Source of the DNA: Methylobacterium terricola | GTDB lineage: Bacteria; Pseudomonadota; Alphaproteobacteria; Rhizobiales; Beijerinckiaceae | Assembly (NCBI RefSeq): GCF_006151805.1 | Contig: NZ_VDDA01000023.1 | Location: forward strand, 1-64,000 | Direction of reading: 5' to 3' | DNA: 64,000 bases | Shown: in pieces, positions 1-11,089 of the stretch | Numbering within the stretch: the stretch's first letter is position 1 | How the letters are laid out: each line of letters begins with the position of its first letter | Made by a program: the position numbers and the translations under genes | The notes under the pieces: generated by a model | Databases searched by the model: none | Seen by the model: only the letters and a program-made list of their open reading frames with translations | Told to the model about the DNA's origin: nothing

Positions 1-2
1 TC

Positions 3-116
3 AACCGCGCCCGCCGCTTGCCCGTCCGCTACGAACGCCGCGCCGACATCTACGAGGCCTTCACGTTCCTGCAGGCAAGCCTCATCACCCTCCGCCAGAT
101 CAGGCGGTTCTGTTAG
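3..116 (+). CDS. IS5-family transposase, C-terminal fragment
   Basis: An open frame entering from the left edge encodes the last 37 residues of a transposase, ending in ITLRQIRRFC and a TAG. The RYERRADIYEAF stretch and the RRFC ending match the second ORF of IS5-family elements common in Methylobacterium. The rest of the element lies outside the window, and its right end should fall just after the stop, at about 117-140. I cannot tell whether the whole transposase is intact. Confidence 0.7.
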   Translation, partial: NRARRLPVRYERRADIYEAFTFLQASLITLRQIRRFC

Positions 117-341
117 GCGCTCTAAATCTCACGGTTTATCTGCCACTTCGGCACGCCTCCGGAGATCATCGCAATCATGTATTTTCTAAATTATGGATCG
201 ATCCATAATGTCGTGCCAATAAATGATCCAATATTGTCGTAAGATCATAGAAAGCGGCAGGACTTAAGAAAAAATTAGAAATAATTAGATGCAACCATCG
301 CACCCAAGCACCTTCTCCAATACATATTTGAGGGGCGTCAG

Positions 342-1100
342 ATGATTTCGGCGAGCGCAACCTCTGGCGCGAAGATGACATCAAGCGCGATTGCGCTCAC
401 ACTGCTCAATAAAATCATAGCCACATCTGAACAACCGTCTCCGAAAGAAGCCGCTACGGCTCTCGATACGACGTCAAAGGCGATCAAGCTCACATCGACC
501 AGAACATTCGATGCAATTGCAAATCTTAAGCGACTCGACAGGCATACGACTGCCGACGATCTGGCATCGATGACGCCAACCGACCGGTTTGCCATGCAGT
601 TTGTGGCACCCGCGCCGTACCTTGAGCTGCCGGACAGCATGCTGCACCAACCTATTTCGGCCAAGGACGAGGCCTTCATGCGCGGCTTGGGAGCGAATGG
701 CTGGGTAGCACACCATGCCCCGAAACTATCGTCGGAGGCTTTTGAAGCGGCAGCGCGGAAGAGCCTGGATTTGATGCTGCCAGATAATGGCGTAGTGGAA
801 AACTACCAATACTATGAGGAGGCGTTTAATAATGTAAATACTAAATTTGCCTTATCGAACGTCGATAATCGCACGCTGGTAGGGCGAGACACCCTGGAAA
901 CAACAAGATTTGCCTATCAAGTTCAAATGTCTCTACAACATGCAATTGACACAGGAAATATAACTTTCAGTCGTCCTGAGGACGAGGCCGGGCTTGATTA
1001 CATAGGCGTTTCGTATGATATGTATAAAGATGGAAAGTTTGAGGGAAATATGCTTAATTATACCCAAAATACCGACTACATATACAAAAAAACAATCTGA
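342..1100 (+). CDS. Hypothetical protein, AT-richer than the neighbouring chromosome
   Basis: A 252-residue protein with ATG start and a good ribosome binding site (GAGGGG, about 6 bases upstream). I recognise no family. The N-terminal 130 residues are Ala/Thr/Ser rich. The C-terminal half is rich in Asn, Tyr and Asp (ENYQYYEEAFNNVNTKF) and uses AT-rich codons unlike mfd next door. There is no signal peptide or membrane segment. Its place between an IS5 end and mfd, together with its composition, suggests acquired DNA, which is an inference. The 247 bases after it are AT-rich and contain no gene I can support. Confidence 0.55.
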   Translation: MISASATSGAKMTSSAIALTLLNKIIATSEQPSPKEAATALDTTSKAIKLTSTRTFDAIANLKRLDRHTTADDLASMTPTDRFAMQFVAPAPYLELPDSMLHQPISAKDEAFMRGLGANGWVAHHAPKLSSEAFEAAARKSLDLMLPDNGVVENYQYYEEAFNNVNTKFALSNVDNRTLVGRDTLETTRFAYQVQMSLQHAIDTGNITFSRPEDEAGLDYIGVSYDMYKDGKFEGNMLNYTQNTDYIYKKTI

Positions 1101-1309
1101 AGGGACTATCGTTTATACGTGGGGCATAGGGCTTTTGGGTTTCTTGGCAAAATTCAAGCTTCTTAGCTTGGACGAAATTGAAGCAAAATCATAAATCGCA
1201 CAATTTATATTCGATAATAAAGATCGTAATTTTATATCTTATAAATTAAATGCCACACCATGATATTTACACGTATCTACAGAGCGTAGTGGCTCGTCAC
1301 CCCTGCATC

Positions 1310-1340
1310 GGAAAGAGAGACGGATTTCGACCGTCTCTCT
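1310..1340 (-). terminator. Rho-independent terminator of mfd
   Basis: A 10-bp perfect stem (AGAGAGACGG / CCGTCTCTCT) with a 7-base loop lies directly after the mfd stop codon on the minus strand and is followed by TTTCC. Read on the plus strand the hairpin is followed by TGTTGT, so it could also stop transcription entering from the left. Confidence 0.6.
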
Positions 1341-1347
1341 TGTTGTC

Positions 1348-4300
1348 TCACGCGGCCTTCTTCCGCGTGATCAGCTTCACCAAATCCCGCAGGATCGCGG
1401 TGGTCTCCTTCAACCGCTCCGCCACCGTGGCGAGATCACGGATGAAGACCACGCTCATGTCCGGGCGCACCTTGGCGAAGGAGCGCTGGTCGGCGATGTA
1501 GCCGGCGAGCTTGGCCGGGTTGGCGAAGGACCGGTCGCGGAAATGCATGACGATGCCCTTCGGGCCGGCCTCGACCTTCTCGACGTTGGTCTCGCGGCAC
1601 AGGATCTTGATCGTCACGATCTTCAGCAGTTCTTCCACCTCCGGCGGCATCGGGCCGAAGCGGTCGATCATCTCGGCGCCGAAGCTCTCGAGTTCGCGGT
1701 CGTTCTCGAGCGTCGCGAGGCGGCGGTAGAGGCCGAGCCGCACCGAGAGATCCGAGACGTACTCCTCCGGCATCGTGACCGGCGCGCCGAGCGCGATGGT
1801 CGGCGACCATTGCTCGTCGGTCGGGAGCGCGTTGCCGGACTTGAGCGCCGCCACCGCGCTCTCCAGCATCTGCTGGTAGAGTTCGTAGCCGACCTCCTTG
1901 ACGTGGCCGGACTGCTCGTCGCCGAGCAGGTTGCCGGCGCCGCGGATGTCGAGGTCGTGGCTGGCGAGCTGGAAGCCGGCCCCGAGCGTGTCGAGGGATT
2001 GCAGCACGGAGAGGCGCCGCTCCGCCTGCACCGTCAGGGTCTTGCCCTCCGGCGTGGTGAACAGGGCATAGGCCCGGGCCTTGGATCGGCCGACGCGGCC
2101 GCGCAGCTGGTAGAGCTGGGCGAGGCCGAACATGTCGGCGCGATGGACGATCAGGGTGTTGGCGGTCGGGATGTCGAGGCCGGATTCGACGATCGTGGTG
2201 GCGAGCAGGATGTCGTACTGGCCCTCGTAGAAGGCCGTCATCACGTCCTCGAGCTGGCCCGCCGCCATCTGGCCGTGGGCGACCGCCACCTTGGCCTCGG
2301 GCACCTCGCGGTCGAGGAAGCGCTTGACCTCCTCCAGGTGCTCGATGCGCGGCACGACGTAGAAGGCCTGGCCGCCGCGGTAGCGCTCGCGCAGCAGCGC
2401 CTCGCGGATCGAGAGCGGATCGAACGGCATCACGAAGGTGCGGACCGCGAGCCGGTCGACCGGCGGCGTCGCGATGATCGAGAGCTCGCGCACCCCGGTC
2501 ATGGCGAGCTGCAGCGTGCGCGGGATCGGCGTCGCCGACAGGGTCAGCACGTGGACCTCGGATTTCAGCGCCTTCAGCCGCTCCTTGTGGGCGACGCCGA
2601 AATGCTGCTCCTCGTCGATGATGATGAGGCCGAGATCCTTGAAGACGATGTTCTTGGCGAGCAGCGCGTGGGTGCCGACGACGATGTCGATCGAGCCGTC
2701 GGCCAGGCCCTCCCGGACCTTCTTCAGGTCGGCATTGCCGACGAAGCGGGAGGCTTGCGCCACGTTGACCGGCAGGCCCTTGAACCGGGCCTCGAAGGTG
2801 CGGGCGTGCTGGCGCGCGAGCAGCGTGGTCGGCACCACCACCGCCACCTGCTTGCCCGAGAGCGCGGTGACGAAGGCGGCGCGGAGCGCCACCTCGGTCT
2901 TGCCGAAGCCGACATCGCCGCAGACCAGCCGGTCCATCGGCCGGCCCGAGGTGAGGTCGCCCAGCGTCGCGGCGATCGCGGCTTCCTGGTCCTCGGTCTC
3001 CTCGTAGGGGAAGCGGGCGGCGAACTCGCCGTAGGTGCCCTCCGGCGGCGCCATCTTGGGCGCCGATTTCAGGAACCGCTCGGCCGCGACCTTGATGAGG
3101 GCGCCGGCCATCTCCATGATCCGGCGCTTGAGCTTGGCCTTGCGCGCCTGCCAGGCGCCGCCGCCGAGCTTGTCGAGGGCGACGTCCGCATCCTCCGAGC
3201 CGTAGCGGGTGAGAAGCTCGATATTCTCGACCGGCAGCAGCAGCAGGCCGCCGCTGTACTGGATCTCCAGGCAATCATGCGGTGCGCCCGCCGCCGTCAC
3301 GGTCTTGAGGCCGACGAAGCGGCCGATGCCGTGATCGGCATGGACCACGAGGTCGCCGGGGGCGAGCGCCTGCACCTCCAGGATCACGTCCTGGGGGCGC
3401 TTCGCCTTGCGCTTCGGCCGCACCAGCCGGTCGCCGAGGATGTCGCCCTCGGCCACCACGGCGAGCTGGCCCGCCGAGAACCCGGCCTCCAGCCCCCACA
3501 CCGCGACGCCGATATCCTGGCCGCGCTTCATCGCCAGGATGTCGGAGAGGCGCGTGATGCTCTTCGGCTTCGGCAGGCCGTGCTCGGTCAGGACGCCGCA
3601 AAGCCGGTCGCGCGAGCCCTCGGACCACGCCGCCAGGACGACGTGGTGGCCGGCGCCTTGCAGGTCGCGGACGTGGCTCACGGCCGAATCGAAGACGTTG
3701 ACGCCCTCCTGCGCCCGCTCGGGGGCGAAGTCGCGGCCGGGCAGGCCCTCGCAGTCGATCAGGCGCCGCCCGGAGACCTCCGGCACGTCGAAGGGCGCGA
3801 GGCGGGCGACCGTCGCCCCGTCGATCCGCTTCGCCCACTCGTTCGGCGACAGGTAGAGCGCGTCGGGCTTCAGCGGCTTATAGGGCGCGGTGCCGCTCTG
3901 GCGCTCCTTCAGGGCCTCGCAGCGGGCGTCGTAATACTCCTGCACCTGGGACAGGCGCTCGGCCACCGCGTCGTCGACCTGATGGTCGAGGACCAGCGGC
4001 ACGCCGGCGACGTAGTCGAACAGCGTGTCGAGGCGGTCGTAGAACAGCGGCATCCAGTGCTCGAGGCCGGCATAGCGCCGGCCCTCGCTGATCGTCTCGT
4101 AGAGCCGGTCGTCGCGGGTCGCGGCGCCGAAGGTGGTGACGTAGCCCTGGCGGAAGCGCCGGATCGTCTCGGTGGTGAGCTGCACCTCGCTCATCGGCAC
4201 GAGGTCGAGGGAGCGCAGCTGCCCGATGGTGCGCTGGGTCTCGGGATCGAAGGCGCGGATCGATTCGAGGGTGTCGCCGAAGAAGTCGAGCCGGACCGGA

Positions 4301-4962
4301 TTGGCCAAGCCGGGCGGCGACAGATCGATGATGCCGCCGCGCACCGCGTATTCGCCGGTGTCGCGCACGGTACCGGTGCGCAGGAAGCCGTTGGCCTCGA
4401 GCCAGGCGACGATCTGGTCGGTGTCGAGGGCGTTGCCGGGGGCGGCCGAGAAGGTCTCGACGGCGATGCGCGCCTTCGGCGGCACGCGCTGCACCAGGGC
4501 GTTGACCGTGGTGGTGAGGATGCGCGGCTTCTCGGCCGAGGAGCGGGTGCGGGCGAGCCGCGACAGGGCGGTCATCCGCTGCGCGGCGATGGCCGCATTG
4601 GGCGAGATCCGGTCGTAGGGCTGGCAGTCCCAGGCCGGGACGCTCATCACCTCGATCTCCGGCGCCACGAAGGACAGCGCGCTGGCGAAGGCCGCCGAGC
4701 GGGTGCCGTCGCGGGCGACGTGGACCAGCACCGCGGGTCCTTCCGACACCTGAGAGAGCGCCCGGGCGAGGTCGGCCACCACCAGGGCGTCGAACCCGTC
4801 CGGCACCCGGGCCAGCGTCGCGCTGTCGCCGGCCTTCAGCGCCTCCACGGCCCTGGTCAGCGCGGCGGATTTCGGCAGGGCGAAGCGGGCGGCCGGTGGC
4901 TTCTTCGGAGCGGCGGGCGGAGCGGGGGGCTTGGGGGCGGGCTTGGGGGCGGGCTTGGCCAT
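1348..4962 (-). CDS. mfd: Transcription-repair coupling factor Mfd
   Basis: Mfd is the SF2 translocase that pushes stalled RNA polymerase off damaged DNA and recruits UvrA. The protein has about 1204 residues, close to the usual 1150-1200. In order it shows a UvrB-like N-terminal region, the RNA-polymerase-interacting region, a RecG-like helicase core with Walker A GDVGFGKT (near residue 680) and DEEQHFG (near 780), motif VGRSKARAYA, and the C-terminal TRCF domain. I chose the ATG that begins MAKPAPKPAPK. An in-frame start 17 codons upstream exists, but neither has a clear ribosome binding site. The Pro/Ala/Lys-rich N-terminus is low complexity. sdhE lies upstream on the same strand, separated by a palindrome. 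Confidence 0.97.
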   Translation of the reverse strand: MAKPAPKPAPKPPAPPAAPKKPPAARFALPKSAALTRAVEALKAGDSATLARVPDGFDALVVADLARALSQVSEGPAVLVHVARDGTRSAAFASALSFVAPEIEVMSVPAWDCQPYDRISPNAAIAAQRMTALSRLARTRSSAEKPRILTTTVNALVQRVPPKARIAVETFSAAPGNALDTDQIVAWLEANGFLRTGTVRDTGEYAVRGGIIDLSPPGLANPVRLDFFGDTLESIRAFDPETQRTIGQLRSLDLVPMSEVQLTTETIRRFRQGYVTTFGAATRDDRLYETISEGRRYAGLEHWMPLFYDRLDTLFDYVAGVPLVLDHQVDDAVAERLSQVQEYYDARCEALKERQSGTAPYKPLKPDALYLSPNEWAKRIDGATVARLAPFDVPEVSGRRLIDCEGLPGRDFAPERAQEGVNVFDSAVSHVRDLQGAGHHVVLAAWSEGSRDRLCGVLTEHGLPKPKSITRLSDILAMKRGQDIGVAVWGLEAGFSAGQLAVVAEGDILGDRLVRPKRKAKRPQDVILEVQALAPGDLVVHADHGIGRFVGLKTVTAAGAPHDCLEIQYSGGLLLLPVENIELLTRYGSEDADVALDKLGGGAWQARKAKLKRRIMEMAGALIKVAAERFLKSAPKMAPPEGTYGEFAARFPYEETEDQEAAIAATLGDLTSGRPMDRLVCGDVGFGKTEVALRAAFVTALSGKQVAVVVPTTLLARQHARTFEARFKGLPVNVAQASRFVGNADLKKVREGLADGSIDIVVGTHALLAKNIVFKDLGLIIIDEEQHFGVAHKERLKALKSEVHVLTLSATPIPRTLQLAMTGVRELSIIATPPVDRLAVRTFVMPFDPLSIREALLRERYRGGQAFYVVPRIEHLEEVKRFLDREVPEAKVAVAHGQMAAGQLEDVMTAFYEGQYDILLATTIVESGLDIPTANTLIVHRADMFGLAQLYQLRGRVGRSKARAYALFTTPEGKTLTVQAERRLSVLQSLDTLGAGFQLASHDLDIRGAGNLLGDEQSGHVKEVGYELYQQMLESAVAALKSGNALPTDEQWSPTIALGAPVTMPEEYVSDLSVRLGLYRRLATLENDRELESFGAEMIDRFGPMPPEVEELLKIVTIKILCRETNVEKVEAGPKGIVMHFRDRSFANPAKLAGYIADQRSFAKVRPDMSVVFIRDLATVAERLKETTAILRDLVKLITRKKAA

Positions 4963-5033
4963 CGGGTCTTTAGCGGGTCTTCGAACGGGCGGGCAGGAGC
5001 GTGGGATCGTCAACGTTCCAGAATGGGGGTGAA

Positions 5034-5058
5034 CCCTCCCCCCGTCTGCGGGGGAGGG
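5034..5058. repeat. C/G-rich intergenic palindrome, copy 1
   Basis: A 9-bp stem CCCTCCCCC / GGGGGAGGG with a 7-base loop lies between sdhE and mfd. A very similar palindrome lies after pabC (25179-25202) and a looser one at 11049-11080. There is no T tract, so it fits a dispersed repeat better than a simple terminator. Confidence 0.5.
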
Positions 5059-5087
5059 TCGACCCGCGCTTCACCTGGAAGCCCACA

Positions 5088-5384
5088 TTATAAATCCACC
5101 GGCGCCCCGTGCTGATGGAACGCCTTCATCCGGCGATAAACCGCGGTGTCGTAGTTCGACGGCACCTCGGTCTCGTCGGTGATCCAGCGGAACAGGTCGC
5201 GGTCCGGCACCTCGATCAGGAGCTCGAAATCGGTCAGCTCCTCGTCCGTGAGCGTGCCGATCTCGGCATCGGCGAAACGGCCCATGATCAGGTCCATCTC
5301 GCGGGTGCCCCGGTGCCAGGAGCGGTAGAGCGTGCGGCGGCGGCGCGGATCGAGGTCGGCGCTGGTGCGGGTGGTGCCGGTCAT
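5088..5384 (-). CDS. sdhE: FAD assembly factor SdhE (succinate dehydrogenase assembly factor 2)
   Basis: A 98-residue cytoplasmic protein of the SdhE/SDHAF2 family, which helps attach FAD covalently to the succinate dehydrogenase flavoprotein. The family signature RRRTLYRSWHRGTREMD, with its RGxxE motif, is present, followed by the conserved LTDEELTDFELLIEVPDRDLF block. The start is the ATG beginning MTGTTRTSADL; a longer in-frame reading upstream has no family similarity. It is divergent from recG (166 bp apart) and upstream of mfd on the same strand, an arrangement often seen in Hyphomicrobiales. Confidence 0.93.
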   Translation of the reverse strand: MTGTTRTSADLDPRRRRTLYRSWHRGTREMDLIMGRFADAEIGTLTDEELTDFELLIEVPDRDLFRWITDETEVPSNYDTAVYRRMKAFHQHGAPVDL

Positions 5385-5550
5385 CGCTTGAGACAAATCC
5401 TCGGGCTGGTCCGGAGCGGCTTTACCGCCCGGGGCGCGGGTGCGAAACCCTGGACTGATATGGGACTCGCCGCAGCCTGCGACACCCGCAGGCCCGCAAG
5501 CGCGACGCTGTCGTGTATAGAGCCCCCGATTCTCCTCCGCTCCCGCCCCG

Positions 5551-7665
<2,115 letters not shown>

Positions 7666-7715
7666 AGGGGGCGCCCTGGTCCACCGATGACCCTGGGACC
7701 CCACCCCGTCATCGC

Positions 7716-7738
7716 GGGGCCGCGCAGCGGAGCCCGGA
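7716..7738. repeat. REP-like intergenic repeat, copy A
   Basis: A 23-base GC-rich imperfect palindrome (GGGGCCGCGCAGCGG followed by AGCCCGGA) between recG and the receiver-like gene. The identical sequence recurs at 14546-14568 and a diverged copy at 17692-17716, each in an intergenic gap. Confidence 0.6.
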
Positions 7739-7875
7739 ACCGCGGATGGTTCGGGGAATGACAGACGGCGTGCCGCATGGTTCTGCGGCATCGGCGCGTC
7801 CGGAGTCCCGGCTCCGCGTCTGCGGCACCGGAATGACGCCCAGGGTTTCGAACCCGTCGCGGAAAAGGGACCGGC

Positions 7876-8220
7876 CTAGAATTCCGGCTCGTTCAGCACC
7901 CGCGTGCCGATGCGGCTCTGCAGGTCGATCGGGGCGCCGCTCTGCTGGCCCACGGCGTCGACCTCGATCACCGGGACGCCGGCGCCGCGCATCTGCTCGC
8001 GCAGGCGCTCCGACAGGAGCCGGAACGCTCCGCCGGTGTCGCGCGGCGGGACGTGCAGCAGCACCGCCGCGGGGCGAGGCATCATCGCCAGGACGTCGTC
8101 CGCCGCCTCGAGCGAGGCGGTGACGCTGGCATAGCCCAGCTCGGCCAGCTCGGCGGAGAGGGCCCGGTCGACGGCGCGGTGGCCATCGTCGACGACGAGA
8201 ACTTTTTGCAGCGCACCCAT
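7876..8220 (-). CDS. Receiver-like protein lacking the phosphoacceptor Asp
   Basis: A 114-residue protein whose N-terminus, KVLVVDDGHRAVD, matches beta-strand 1 and the acidic pocket of two-component receivers. The next hallmark, the phosphoacceptor Asp after beta-3, should fall where the protein reads VLLHVPP, giving His56 in place of Asp. The conserved Thr/Ser and Lys positions are also not evident (PVIEVDAVGQQS). It is therefore probably a pseudo-receiver that cannot be phosphorylated in the usual way and may act through protein-protein contacts. No output domain and no adjacent kinase are present. The start is the ATG for MGALQK; a TTG two codons upstream is possible. Confidence 0.6.
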   Translation of the reverse strand: MGALQKVLVVDDGHRAVDRALSAELAELGYASVTASLEAADDVLAMMPRPAAVLLHVPPRDTGGAFRLLSERLREQMRGAGVPVIEVDAVGQQSGAPIDLQSRIGTRVLNEPEF

Positions 8221-8418
8221 GGTCAAGCGTTAGCCGATCGCGTGCCTCTCGTGAAGGCACCGGGGCAGTAACGCTGTGAGCCGACGAAGGTTCACCCCTG
8301 CCGCAGCGCGAGGCCTGGTCGGGCATCCGGGGCGAGGACCACGCGCCTTACCATAAGCCCTTGATCGATCATGGATTTTCGAGTGCCACCGAGAGGCGAA
8401 AAATTTGCCGGCGAGCTG

Positions 8419-9753
8419 TTAGACCTCCGTGAGGGCGGTGGCGACACCGGCGAAGAGCGAGGCCCGGAAGCGCGAGGGCATCCATCCGTCAGAATTTTCA
8501 TCCACGGTGATGCCGCGGCGCAACATGCGGACCTCGCAGGCCGGCCCGCGGAAGCTCAGGCGCCCGTCGGGATCGCGGCGCAGCTGGATCAGGCCGGTCC
8601 GCTCGGCACCGGCCCGCTCCGGCGCGGCGAGCACGAGGCCGACATCCTGGGCGTCGCGCCGGCCGCAGAGCAGGGCGGTCTCGTCGAAGGCCACGATGTC
8701 CACCACGCCGGCGCGCCCCGGCAGCCGGCCGCTGAGGCGGCAGGGCGCCCGGTGGAGATAGGCGAGGGTGCGCAGGCGGCCCGGCACGGTGGTGCGGGCA
8801 AAGCCCGCCTCCATCCAGGCCGGGGCGATCAGGTGGGTCGGCACCGGCTGGTCGAGGGCGGCCGAGAGAGCGCCCGCGTCGAAGACCGGGTGGCATTCCA
8901 GGGTCGCCCCCGCGAGCAGGGCGGCGGTGAGGCCGGTGGCGAGGCCCTTCAGGTCGCTCGGCGGCAGCAGGCTCAGGATCCGCTCCCCCGGCTCGACCCG
9001 CAGCGGCACCAGGCAGGAGGCGGCCGCCGCGGTCAACGCCTCGGCCTCGCGCCGCATCGCGAGCGGCGCGCCCTCGGGCTCGGAGGGCGGGCCGGCGAGC
9101 CGCGCCGGCCCGCTCCCGGGCAGCGCGAAGGTCACGAGGCCGGCGGCCGGGCCGGTGCCGAGCGCGGCGGCGTCGCCCCGGTGGTCGAGCACGACCTGGT
9201 CGAGGCTGATCACGCCGTCGGGCACGTGCGGCCCGAAGGCGGCGATGAAGCGGAGGGGGAAGTAGCGCATCGCGACCCGGCACAGCGTCTCGGCCGGCCG
9301 CTCGCTGCCGAGAACGCCCTGCGTCAGGACGGCGAGAACCTGCGCCGCCTCGACCGCCTGGAGAAGCCGGTCCTCGTCCCAGGTGACCGGCAGCAGGCAC
9401 GGGACGTGACCGGCCTGCTCGATCGCCAGGAAGGCGAGATGCGCCTCGGCCATGCCGGCCATGCACAGGCCGACGGGACTCTTCGGCGGCAGCCGCAGCT
9501 GTTGCAGGCCCTCGGCCAGGCGGGCGACGATCTCGCGGGCGGCGGCGAAGGTCCAGGCGATGGCGGGCCGGCCGCACCAGGCCGGCTTGCTCGCCTGGTC
9601 GACGAGGGCGATGCGGGCGGGGTGCCGGTCGGCGACGGCGGCCAGCAGCGCGCCGAGCCCCATCGCGGCGCCGGATATCCCGGCGGTCACCGGCGCCTCG
9701 CGGCCCGGCAGCCCCGGATCGCGCAGCAGGGACGACGCGTCGTCTCGTCTCAT
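8419..9753 (-). CDS. Degenerate class I adenylate-forming enzyme (acyl-CoA synthetase-like)
   Basis: A 444-residue protein with the fold order of AMP-binding enzymes: LVDQASKPAWCGRPAIAWTFAAAREIVARLAE at about 40-70 resembles the N-terminal helix region, followed by GLCMAGMAEAHLAFLAIEQAG and a later LLPPSDLKGLATGLTAALLAGATL block. The ATP-binding P-loop that normally reads YTSGTTGxPK appears only as FALPGSGPARLAGPP, and I see no clear GYG(E/L)TE or final catalytic Lys motif. Substrate and activity are unknown, and it may be non-catalytic. The ATG at 9753 has AGG 6 bases upstream and is preferred to one 22 codons earlier. Confidence 0.55.
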   Translation of the reverse strand: MRRDDASSLLRDPGLPGREAPVTAGISGAAMGLGALLAAVADRHPARIALVDQASKPAWCGRPAIAWTFAAAREIVARLAEGLQQLRLPPKSPVGLCMAGMAEAHLAFLAIEQAGHVPCLLPVTWDEDRLLQAVEAAQVLAVLTQGVLGSERPAETLCRVAMRYFPLRFIAAFGPHVPDGVISLDQVVLDHRGDAAALGTGPAAGLVTFALPGSGPARLAGPPSEPEGAPLAMRREAEALTAAAASCLVPLRVEPGERILSLLPPSDLKGLATGLTAALLAGATLECHPVFDAGALSAALDQPVPTHLIAPAWMEAGFARTTVPGRLRTLAYLHRAPCRLSGRLPGRAGVVDIVAFDETALLCGRRDAQDVGLVLAAPERAGAERTGLIQLRRDPDGRLSFRGPACEVRMLRRGITVDENSDGWMPSRFRASLFAGVATALTEV

Positions 9754-10069
9754 CGTCGCCTGAGCCGCCACCGCCGTCACCCCGTCGCCCTGACCCCACC
9801 GGGCATCCTGACCCCGCATGGTTAAGGGCGTTTTAACTCTGCGGCCCCCTCGCGGTCGGCGAAGGGATCGGTTAAGGGGCCCTCAGTCGGCGGCCGCGAG
9901 GCCTTGCCTTCGCCTCAATCCGGGGGAAAGCAGGCGCCCCGGAGGCCGGGCGGAGCCCTTCGGCCGCGCTCCGCCAGCTGTCGGCGCCCCCGCCCCGCGG
10001 GATCCCGCGCCACCGGCCACCGACGTTCTTGCCGTTCGGCGTTCCTGCCGCTTGAGGGGTCCACTCCTG

Positions 10070-10816
10070 ATGTTCTTCGCGAATCGTCCCGCGCGCCCGA
10101 ACCAGGCCGCCATCGCCTTCGCCCTGGCCGGCCTCGGGCTCGGTCTCGCGGCCGCCCCGGCGCTCGCCCAGCCCAAGAAGCCCGCCGCTCCCGCGCCGGC
10201 CGCCCCGGCCCAGGCCGCTCCCGCTGCCCAGCAGCAGCAGACCGGCCCGATGGTCGTGCAGGTGAAGGCGGAGCCGTCCCAGGCCGACTGGACCAAGGTC
10301 TGCGGCAAGGACCAGGGCAGCGGCAACGAGGTCTGCTACACCACCCGCGACTTCGTCTCCGACCAGGGCCAGGCGGTGCTGGCCGTCGCGGTCTACGACA
10401 TGAAGGGCCCGCAGGGCACCAAGGTCGTGCGCTTCCTGATGCCGCTCGGCCTGCTGCTGCAGCCCGGCATCCGCTTCACGGTCGATAACGGCCAGCCGAC
10501 CCCCGGCCGCTACGCCGTCTGCTTCCCGAACGGCTGCTTCGCCGAGGCCCCCGGCCTGAAGGACGACGTGGTCGCCGCGATGAAGAAGGGCACGACCCTG
10601 AACGTCAGCGTGCAGAACCAGATGCAGCGCGAGGTCACCTTCGCGGTGCCGCTGGCCGGCTTCGGCAAGGCCTTCGACGGCGCCCCGATCGACCCGAAGG
10701 TGCTCGAGGAGCAGCAGAAGAAGCTCCAGGCCGAGCTCGAGAAGCGCTCCGAGGAGATGCGCAAGCAGCTCGAGAAGGGCGGCGCCCCGGCGGCGGCGGC
10801 GGCTCCGGCCAAGTAA
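10070..10816 (+). CDS. ialB: Invasion-associated locus B (IalB) family protein
   Basis: A 248-residue exported protein. Residues 1 to about 33 form a signal peptide (AFALAGLGLGLAAAPALAQ), then comes a Pro/Ala/Gln linker, then the IalB domain with paired cysteines (VCGKDQGSGNEVCYT and YAVCFPNGCFAE) and a typical KVVRFLMPLGLLLQPGIRF block. The C-terminus is a charged helix (EEQQKKLQAELEKRSEEM) ending in an Ala-rich tail. The family is named from Bartonella, where IalB affects erythrocyte invasion, but in free-living Hyphomicrobiales its role is unclear. A terminator lies 165 bp downstream. Confidence 0.85.
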   Translation: MFFANRPARPNQAAIAFALAGLGLGLAAAPALAQPKKPAAPAPAAPAQAAPAAQQQQTGPMVVQVKAEPSQADWTKVCGKDQGSGNEVCYTTRDFVSDQGQAVLAVAVYDMKGPQGTKVVRFLMPLGLLLQPGIRFTVDNGQPTPGRYAVCFPNGCFAEAPGLKDDVVAAMKKGTTLNVSVQNQMQREVTFAVPLAGFGKAFDGAPIDPKVLEEQQKKLQAELEKRSEEMRKQLEKGGAPAAAAAPAK

Positions 10817-10893
10817 TACCGCCGCGCCTTCGAACGGATCCGTTCGAAGGCGCAAGGCGGGCCCGAACGGGCGCCGGCGCTGATGCGCCGGAC

Positions 10894-10923
10894 ACCTTGG
10901 CATCGACGTGTCGATGCCAAGGT
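10894..10923. repeat. Perfect 14-bp inverted repeat after ialB
   Basis: ACCTTGGCATCGAC is followed by GT and then its exact reverse complement. There is no T tract, so it is not a classical terminator. It could be an operator or an RNA hairpin in the ialB 3' end. Confidence 0.6.
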
Positions 10924-10981
10924 GCGAGGGTATAAGGATTGGGCGTCACGCCGCGGGCTCGCCCGCGGCGGGATGCAGCAA

Positions 10982-11014
10982 GGGCCGGGCGGCGACGCCC
11001 GGCCCTTCTTTGTT
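10982..11014 (+). terminator. Rho-independent terminator downstream of ialB
   Basis: A stem GGGCCGGGCG / CGCCCGGCCC with a 4-base loop is followed by TTCTTTGTT. It faces the plus strand and sits between ialB and the convergent hspQ. Confidence 0.75.
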
Positions 11015-11089
11015 CGTGGCTCAAACCGACCGGTCGAAGAGCATCGCACCTTCCCCTGTCCCCACAGGGAGAGGGGAAGGCGCAGCGCC

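Noticed and set aside
1543..5115. Open frame of 1190 codons antisense to mfd
   Set aside because: It mirrors mfd and consists of low-complexity Arg/Glu/Leu/His strings typical of antisense reading in GC-rich genes. No domain is visible.
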